A DNA stretch of 10,091 bases from Planctomycetota bacterium (lineage in GTDB: Bacteria; Planctomycetota; PUPC01; DSUN01). This document shows positions 5,723 to 10,091 of the stretch, in pieces. Each line of letters opens with the position of its first letter. The stretch's first letter is position 1. Location: NCBI GenBank assembly GCA_016872875.1, contig VGYW01000307.1, forward strand, positions 1 through 10,091, in the 5' to 3' direction. The notes beneath the pieces are model-generated. The model was given only the letters and a program-made list of their open reading frames with translations. It was not told where the DNA came from and ran no database searches. Both the position numbers and the translations under genes were made by a program.

Positions 5723-7546
5723 ATGATCCCCGAAAAGGTCCAAGAGAAGCTCGCGGCTCTCCCCGAGGCCTGCGGCGTGTACCTGATGAAGGACCGCCAC
5801 AACAAGGTCATCTACGTCGGCAAGGCCGTGAACCTCCGCTCGCGCGTCCGCTCATACTTCCAGGCCGCGGGGGACGAGCGGGTCTTCGTCGAACACCTGG
5901 TGCCCAAGGTCGCCGATATTGACTGGGTGATCGTGGCCTCCGAGAAAGAGGCCCTCATACTCGAAAACAACCTGATCAAGCAGTTCAAGCCGCGATTCAA
6001 CATCAACCTGAAGGACGACAAGACCTTCCTGAGCCTGCGGCTGGACCGCCGCCAGCCGTTCCCGCGCCTGGAGCTCGTCCGGCGCTACACGCCCGAGGAG
6101 GGGGTGCGGTATTTCGGCCCCTACTCGTCGGCCGCCGCCGCACGCGAGACGCTCCGCATCGTGAACGCGATCTTCCCGATCCGCAAGACGCCCGACGCGG
6201 TGTTCCGCAACCGCACCCGCCCCTGCATCTACTACGAGCTTGGCCGCTGCCTGGCCCCCTGCGTGGGCTACGTGGACGCCGCGGCCTACGGCGAGCTCCT
6301 CGACGAGGTGGAGATGTTCCTGCGCGGCCGCAGCCACGACCTGGCCGAACGCCTCCGCGAGAAGATGCGCCAGGCCGCCGAGCGCAGCGAGTTCGAAATG
6401 GCCGCCCGCTACCGCGACCAGCTCGCTGCCATCGAGCGCACCATCGAGAGGCAGCTCGTCGCCAGCCCCCAGAGCGTTGACCGCGACGTTTTCGGCTACT
6501 ACAGGGAGGGCGAGGCGATGCAGGTCCAGGCCCTCCTCGTCCGCCGCGGCAAGCTGGAGGACGTGCCGGCCTACGGCTTCGACACCAAGGGCCTCGCGCC
6601 CGAGGCCGCCTTCGGCGAGTTCTTGAAGCTCTTCTACGGCCGCACCCGCTTCATCCCCGCGGAGGTCCTCGTGCCCGTCGAGCTGCCCGACGCCGCGCCC
6701 CTCGCCGAATGGCTCGCCGAGCGGCGGGGCGCGAAGGTGGGGATCTTCTGCCCGCAGCGTGGCGAGAAGCGCCGCCTCGTCGAAATGGCCGCCCGCAACG
6801 CCGAGAGCAGCTACCGCGCCGCGCACGCAAGCCAGGCCGACCGCGCCCGCGCCCTGGAGCGCCTCCAGGCCGCACTCGGCCTCAGCCGTCTCCCGAAGCG
6901 CGTCGAGTGCTACGACATCTCGAACCTCGGCGGCGCCGAGGCCGTAGGCTCCCAGGTGGCCTTCGACAACGGCACGCCCAACAAGGCCCGCTACCGCCAC
7001 TACAGGATCAAGACCGTGGCGGGCGCGGACGACTACGCGATGATGCGCGAGGTCCTCTCCCGCCGCCTCCGACGCGGCCTGGAGGAGCACGACCTGCCCG
7101 ACCTGATCATCGTTGACGGCGGGAAGGGCCAGCTCGGCGTCGCCCAGGCCGCCATGCACGAGCTCGGCGTGGCGGGCGTTGACCTCATCAGCCTGGCGAA
7201 GGGCCGCGAGGGCGCCGCCGAGCACGTCTACCTCCCGGAGCGGCCCGAGCCAGTCGTCCTGGCCCAGGACGCCCCCGAGCTCCACCTCCTCGACCGCATC
7301 CGTGACGAGGCCCACCGCTTCGCAATCACCTACCACCGCAAGCTGCGGCGCCAGCCGTACAAAGGCTCGGTCCTCGACCGCATCGCCGGCATCGGCCCGG
7401 CGCGCAAGAAGGCCCTCATCGCCCACTTCGGCAGCGTCCGCGCCATCCGCGCCGCCTCCCTCGAGGAACTGCTGAAGGTCGAGGGCCTCCCCCCCAGGCA
7501 GGCCGAGGCCATCCACGCCTTCTTCAATCGCCCGCCCGAGCCGTAG
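5723..7546 (+). CDS. uvrC: UvrABC excinuclease subunit C
   Basis: UvrC makes the 3' and 5' incisions around a lesion in nucleotide excision repair, after UvrA and UvrB load. The 607-residue product is full length. An N-terminal GIY-YIG domain (GVYLMKD 18-24, YVGKAVNLRSRV 31-42) makes the 3' cut. Then come a cysteine segment (RPCIYYELGRCLAPC: Cys168, 176, 180), the UVR motif (about 204-240) that binds UvrB, and an RNase H-like domain with the likely triad Asp398 (CYDIS), Asp465 (IIVDGGKGQL) and His531 (DEAHRF). A helix-hairpin-helix pair ends the protein (LDRIAGIGPARKKAL and LLKVEGLPPRQ). ATG 5723 was chosen because homology begins at MIPEKVQEKL; upstream in-frame sequence is triplet repeat. 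Its ribosome site is weak (ACAGG). The usual first cluster cysteine is replaced by Thr156. The 3' end overlaps the opposing MEMO gene by 23 bases. Confidence 0.95.
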   Translation: MIPEKVQEKLAALPEACGVYLMKDRHNKVIYVGKAVNLRSRVRSYFQAAGDERVFVEHLVPKVADIDWVIVASEKEALILENNLIKQFKPRFNINLKDDKTFLSLRLDRRQPFPRLELVRRYTPEEGVRYFGPYSSAAAARETLRIVNAIFPIRKTPDAVFRNRTRPCIYYELGRCLAPCVGYVDAAAYGELLDEVEMFLRGRSHDLAERLREKMRQAAERSEFEMAARYRDQLAAIERTIERQLVASPQSVDRDVFGYYREGEAMQVQALLVRRGKLEDVPAYGFDTKGLAPEAAFGEFLKLFYGRTRFIPAEVLVPVELPDAAPLAEWLAERRGAKVGIFCPQRGEKRRLVEMAARNAESSYRAAHASQADRARALERLQAALGLSRLPKRVECYDISNLGGAEAVGSQVAFDNGTPNKARYRHYRIKTVAGADDYAMMREVLSRRLRRGLEEHDLPDLIIVDGGKGQLGVAQAAMHELGVAGVDLISLAKGREGAAEHVYLPERPEPVVLAQDAPELHLLDRIRDEAHRFAITYHRKLRRQPYKGSVLDRIAGIGPARKKALIAHFGSVRAIRAASLEELLKVEGLPPRQAEAIHAFFNRPPEP

Positions 7547-8792
7547 CGGGTCCACGGTGCAGTGCGAGGCTGGCGAAGGTGACGGCGCGCTGGAGGGGGT
7601 AGTCGGCGGCCTGGCGGTAGTCGAGGAGGGTGCAGGAGGTGGCGTCCGTTGTGGCGAGGAGGGCGTAGATGGGGGGCACACCGCAGATGTGGCGGGCGTT
7701 GCCCTCGCCGCGCACGGAGTCGTAGAAGGCGTCGGGGGCGAGGGCCACGACGTGTGCGAGCATCGCGCGGTCGGCACTCTCCACGTCCTCCAGCACTTGG
7801 GGCGTGAGTTCGTAGTCGTCGCCGAACTGGCGGCCCACGTGTGAGAGGTCGGCAGCGGCGATGGCGCACGTGCGGCGGCCGCTGGCCGCCACGGCCTCGC
7901 GGAGGGCGTCGAAGAAGTCGGCGATCTCGGGCACCTCGCGCGGCGAGCGCTCGTCGCCCACGGCGCGCTCCATCGAGCCGCAGAGGACCGGCAGCATCTC
8001 TGCCTGGCGGCCGCCCAGGACGTGTTGGAGCCAGACGGCCTGGAACTCGATGGAGTGCTCGTTTCTGTGAACGAGCTCTTCGGCGAAGGGGTCGCGGCCG
8101 TAGCGCCTGGCCAGGGCCTCCACAAGGTCAGCGTTGGTCGGCAGCGTGCCGAGGGGGGTCTGGAAGCTCTTGCGCGTGAGGATGAAGAGGGCGTCTTGCG
8201 CCTGGTGCGCGGTGCCAAGAATCACAAACAGATCGGCGGCGGAATCCTGGGCAAGGACCCTGTAGGCATGGGCATAGGAGGGGCCGCCGCGGGCGAAGTC
8301 TATGTGGGGAGCGATAAGGGCGACGACGGGATTTGCGATCTGCGATTTGCGATTTCCGATTTCGGATTTCAGAGACGAGGAGCCCTCCGCGGTGAGGAGG
8401 CCGGTGAGCTGGGTGGATAGCTCGCGCGGGTCGGCGGGGTAGGCGGAGCCGGCGCTGGACGGGAGGCGGACGGGGCTTTGGCGGAACTCCTCGGCGGCCT
8501 TCGCCAGATGGGCGCGGAAGTGGGAGCTGTCGAGGAACAACGCGTCGTCGAGCTGTTGGACGACCTCCTGTATCTTGTCGCTGAAGACGAGCTCGCCGAA
8601 CTGGCGCAGGAGGGCCGCCTGGATGTCAACCACGCTGTTCGTGCCATCGAGGAGCGAAAGGAGGAAGAGGGTCTCCTGGGGAACGATGAGGACTCTGTCG
8701 CTGATGCGGGCGGGGTCGTGGAGCTGGACGACGACCCGGCCCTGGCGGCGGAGGGGGAGGGCCTCGATGGGGCGGAGCTTCGGTTTGTCCAA
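7524..8792 (-). CDS. MEMO1-family protein (AmmeMemoRadiSam system protein B-like) with N-terminal extension
   Basis: The C-terminal two thirds (about 107-422) is a MEMO domain, a fold related to extradiol dioxygenases and nitrilase-like metalloproteins, often encoded near AMMECR1 and radical-SAM partners. Its biochemical role in bacteria is unsettled. Visible motifs are AGSAYPADP, LIAPHIDFARGG (His163), VILGTAHQA (His196), NEHSIEFQ, AADLSHVG (Asp315, His318) and ARHICGVPPI (Cys370), so the conserved metal-site residues appear present. An N-terminal domain of about 100 residues (DPARISDRVLIVPQETLFLLSLLDGTNS in two parts, helical) resembles PqqD-like winged helices, a weak assignment. Residues 141-154 come from a 7-nt tandem repeat. 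I chose TTG 8792 after GGGGGAG because an ATG start at 8897 would put the 8815-8911 hairpin in the coding region. No AMMECR1 or radical-SAM partner is in the window. Confidence 0.82.
   Translation of the reverse strand: MDKPKLRPIEALPLRRQGRVVVQLHDPARISDRVLIVPQETLFLLSLLDGTNSVVDIQAALLRQFGELVFSDKIQEVVQQLDDALFLDSSHFRAHLAKAAEEFRQSPVRLPSSAGSAYPADPRELSTQLTGLLTAEGSSSLKSEIGNRKSQIANPVVALIAPHIDFARGGPSYAHAYRVLAQDSAADLFVILGTAHQAQDALFILTRKSFQTPLGTLPTNADLVEALARRYGRDPFAEELVHRNEHSIEFQAVWLQHVLGGRQAEMLPVLCGSMERAVGDERSPREVPEIADFFDALREAVAASGRRTCAIAAADLSHVGRQFGDDYELTPQVLEDVESADRAMLAHVVALAPDAFYDSVRGEGNARHICGVPPIYALLATTDATSCTLLDYRQAADYPLQRAVTFASLALHRGPATARAGD
8330..8371. repeat. Six 7-nt tandem repeats (GATTTGC type) inside the MEMO gene
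   Basis: Six consecutive heptamers run GATTTGC, GATCTGC, GATTTGC, GATTTCC, GATTTCG, GATTTCA. The total of 42 nt is a multiple of three, so on the minus strand it adds LKSEIGNRKSQIAN without shifting the frame. It falls between the first helix of the MEMO domain (ELSTQLTGLL) and the strand carrying the first metal-site histidine, a loop that is variable in the family. The composition is markedly more AT-rich than the surrounding gene. Confidence 0.75.
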
Positions 8793-8814
8793 GGGCTCCC
8801 CCGGGGGCAGGCGG

Positions 8815-8911
8815 GGATGGGTGGATGGATGGATGATTGGATGATTGCCGAAGAGGGAGCCGCGACGCTCCCCTCTTGCACTCATCCATTCATCCAATCA
8901 TCCACCCATCC
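8815..8911. repeat. 97-nt hairpin of GGATG-type repeats between purC and the MEMO gene
   Basis: Bases 8815-8848 pair with 8878-8911 at 30 of 34 positions. The stem continues through AAGAGGGAGC (8851-8860) with GCTCCCCTCTT (8867-8877), leaving only CGCGAC as the loop. The hairpin starts 5 nt after the purC stop in the direction of transcription and ends 22 nt before the MEMO TTG start. It could end or attenuate purC transcription or protect its 3' end, although no T-run follows. Similar CATCC repeats appear in the trpS leader (881-892). Confidence 0.8.
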
Positions 8912-8915
8912 TCGC

Positions 8916-9800
8916 TCATTGCGTGAGCCGCCGCAGGGCTTCCAGATACCGTTCGGTGGTCTGCCGAACCACCTCCGGCGGCAGGGGCGGGGCGGGGGGC
9001 GTCTTGTCCCAGCCCGTGGCCTCGAGCCAGTCGCGGACCGGCTGCTTGTCGAACGACGGCTGGCCCCGCCCTGGCTGGTAGCCGTCCAGGGGCCAGAAGC
9101 GGGAGGAGTCGGGGGTGAACGCCTCGTCAATGAGGAGGAGTTTGCCGTCGCGCTGGCCCCATTCGAACTTGGTGTCGGCGATGATGATGCCGCGCTGGCG
9201 TGCGTAGGCTGCGGCCCGGTTGTAGAGTGCGATGCTGCGGTCGCGCAGCGTCGCCGCCAGCCCATCGCCCAGGATGCGGGCGGCCTCGGCGAAGCTGATG
9301 TTCTCGTCGTGGCCCGTCTCGGCCTTGATGGCGGGGGTGAAGAGCGGCTCGGCGAGTTGCGAGGCCTCCACGAGGCCGGCGGGGAGCTGGATGCCGCAGG
9401 TCCGCCCCGCCTTGCGATACTCGCTCCAGGCCGAGCCTGCAAGGTAGCCACGGACCACGCACTCGACGCGGATGGGCGCGGTCCTGTGGACCAGCATCGA
9501 GCGGCCCTGGAGAACGTCCGCGAAGCGCTCCAGGCCGTGGCCCATCTCGGCCACCTGGTCGGTGATGAGGTGGGTGTCCGTGATGTCGGCCAGGAGCCGG
9601 AACCAGAAGGCGGAGAGCGCGGTGAGGACGCGCCCCTTCTCCGGGATGCCGACGGGGTTGACGACGTCGAAGGCGGAGAGCCTGTCGGTGGCGACGATGA
9701 GGAGCTTGTCGTCGAGGTCGTAGATGTCGCGCACCTTGCCGCGGCCGAGCAGCCTGTAGCCGGGGAGGTCGGTCTGCGTGACAACGGGCTTAGCACTCAC
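8916..9800 (-). CDS. purC: Phosphoribosylaminoimidazole-succinocarboxamide (SAICAR) synthase
   Basis: PurC joins aspartate to CAIR with ATP to give SAICAR in de novo purine synthesis, in the cytoplasm. The 294-residue product has the length of the larger PurC type. Motifs are LLGRGKVRDIYDLDD (18-31), VATDRLSAFDVV (36-47), GRVLTALSAFWF, VECVVRGYLAGSAWSEY (112-128), LFTPAIKAETGHDENISF (153-170), IIIADTKFEWG (205-215) and LIDEAFTPDSSRFWP (223-237). I chose GTG 9800, which has AGGAG about 10 bases upstream. An in-frame GTG at 9818 has no ribosome site and would add six residues (MRSPAP). Upstream lies a 30-bp-period tandem repeat and no strong promoter; TATACC near 9824 is a weak -10 candidate. 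No other purine gene is in the window. Confidence 0.95.
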   Translation of the reverse strand: MSAKPVVTQTDLPGYRLLGRGKVRDIYDLDDKLLIVATDRLSAFDVVNPVGIPEKGRVLTALSAFWFRLLADITDTHLITDQVAEMGHGLERFADVLQGRSMLVHRTAPIRVECVVRGYLAGSAWSEYRKAGRTCGIQLPAGLVEASQLAEPLFTPAIKAETGHDENISFAEAARILGDGLAATLRDRSIALYNRAAAYARQRGIIIADTKFEWGQRDGKLLLIDEAFTPDSSRFWPLDGYQPGRGQPSFDKQPVRDWLEATGWDKTPPAPPLPPEVVRQTTERYLEALRRLTQ

Positions 9801-9837
9801 GGGGGCCGGGCTCCTCACTGGGTATAGGGGGGCAGTC

Positions 9838-9917
9838 GTTCAAAGACGTTGAAAATCGTTGAAGATCGTTGAAAGACGTTGAAAATCGTTGAAGATCGTT
9901 GAAAGACGTTGAAAATC
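9838..9917. repeat. Tandem repeat, eight 10-nt units with a 30-nt super-period
   Basis: Eight contiguous decamers alternate in a fixed order: GTTGAAAGAC, GTTGAAAATC, GTTGAAGATC, repeated (the first reads GTTCAAAGAC). The higher-order 30-nt unit is copied 2.7 times almost without error. It lies about 20-100 nt upstream of purC and merges directly into the palindrome at 9919-9940. A minus-strand reading frame through it (repeating NDFQRLSTIF) has no gene-like start and no composition of its own, so I treat it as repeat DNA, possibly in the purC leader. Confidence 0.85.
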
Positions 9918-9918
9918 G

Positions 9919-9940
9919 TTGGGAACGTCCCAAGTTCTTG
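9919..9940. repeat. REP-associated palindrome, third copy (partly replaced)
   Basis: TTGGGA (9919-9924), ACG, TCCCAA (9928-9933) is a perfect short palindrome, continuing GTTCTTG on one side only. Compared with 142-170 and 541-570, the outer arm is missing and the decamer tandem repeat abuts in its place. Confidence 0.6.
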
Positions 9941-9993
9941 AGCCTCCCCGGGCGACGCTCTCCGCGCCGCGGGAACGCAAAGGCAAACTCGCC

Positions 9994-10031
9994 TCTGGGG
10001 GACCAGTCCCCCAGACCCCCTGGGATTTATC
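9994..10031 (-). repeat. REP-like palindromic repeat, copy D (inverted)
   Basis: TCTGGGGGAC (9994-10003) and GTCCCCCAGA (10006-10015) form a perfect 10-bp stem, followed by CCCCCTGGGATTTATCGC. The whole is the reverse complement of copy C (478-517) over about 40 bases. It abuts the right terminal direct repeat. Confidence 0.8.
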
Positions 10032-10091
10032 GCATTCGGCCACCGGCACGTCTCTTGGAGGCCAGCGCGGCCATTTTCCTGTTGGGGTGCC
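10030..10091. repeat. Right copy of the 62-bp terminal direct repeat
   Basis: Identical to 1-62 except T10055. The copy runs off the end of the window in the middle of its closing stem (GGTGCC), so its true extent is unknown. Confidence 0.85.

Noticed and set aside
8793..8897. Upstream ATG start (8897) for the MEMO protein
   Set aside because: The extra residues would be encoded by the 8815-8911 hairpin and would overlap the purC spacer entirely. They have no similarity to MEMO family N-termini.
9838..9917. CRISPR array
   Set aside because: The units are contiguous 10-nt repeats with no unique spacers, and no cas genes are present.
1..10091. Complete circular element closed by the terminal repeats
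   Set aside because: The repeats differ by one base, there is no replication or mobilisation gene, and the content is housekeeping. Dispersed repeats explain the ends better.

Overview
The window is GC-rich bacterial chromosome, most likely from an uncultured planctomycete-like or other PVC-group bacterium. That placement is an inference. It rests on a secreted PQQ-type beta-propeller protein opening with WPQWRGP, a TIM-barrel sugar isomerase beside it, and long gene-poor stretches of hairpin repeats. All genes use the standard code, and four of the six CDSs end in TGA (trpS, propeller, MEMO and purC).

Layout: 1-837 is gene-free and packed with REP-like palindromes plus a fossil fragment of an IS200-like (REP-associated) transposase. 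A good sigma70-type promoter (838-867) then drives trpS, whose protein carries an iron-sulfur-type cysteine motif. trpS overlaps by one base a redoxin gene (1910-3316). This gene is interrupted by an in-frame TGA exactly where the first cysteine of a CxxC motif should be, and a bacterial SECIS-like hairpin follows it. I read it as one selenoprotein with a UxxC thioredoxin-fold domain, TPR-like helices and a DsbD-N-like C-terminal domain. Next come the secreted beta-propeller protein (own promoter), a sugar phosphate isomerase/epimerase, and uvrC, all on the plus strand. On the minus strand, purC and then a MEMO-family gene run towards uvrC. MEMO and uvrC overlap tail to tail by 23 bases.

Three intergenic spacers hold long hairpins built from simple repeats of different period: 9-nt units at 4730-4773, 3-nt at 5601-5696, and GGATG-type at 8815-8911. 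Two further simple repeats are not hairpins: a 7-nt repeat inside the MEMO gene (8330-8371), and a 10/30-nt repeat upstream of purC (9838-9917). The same 62-bp sequence, with one mismatch, lies at both ends of the window as a direct repeat.

The genes do not form one pathway. They are housekeeping functions (tRNA charging, excision repair, purine synthesis) mixed with lineage-typical proteins. The main discovery candidate is the selenoprotein. Its genome should also encode SelA, SelB, SelC and SelD, none of which is in this window.
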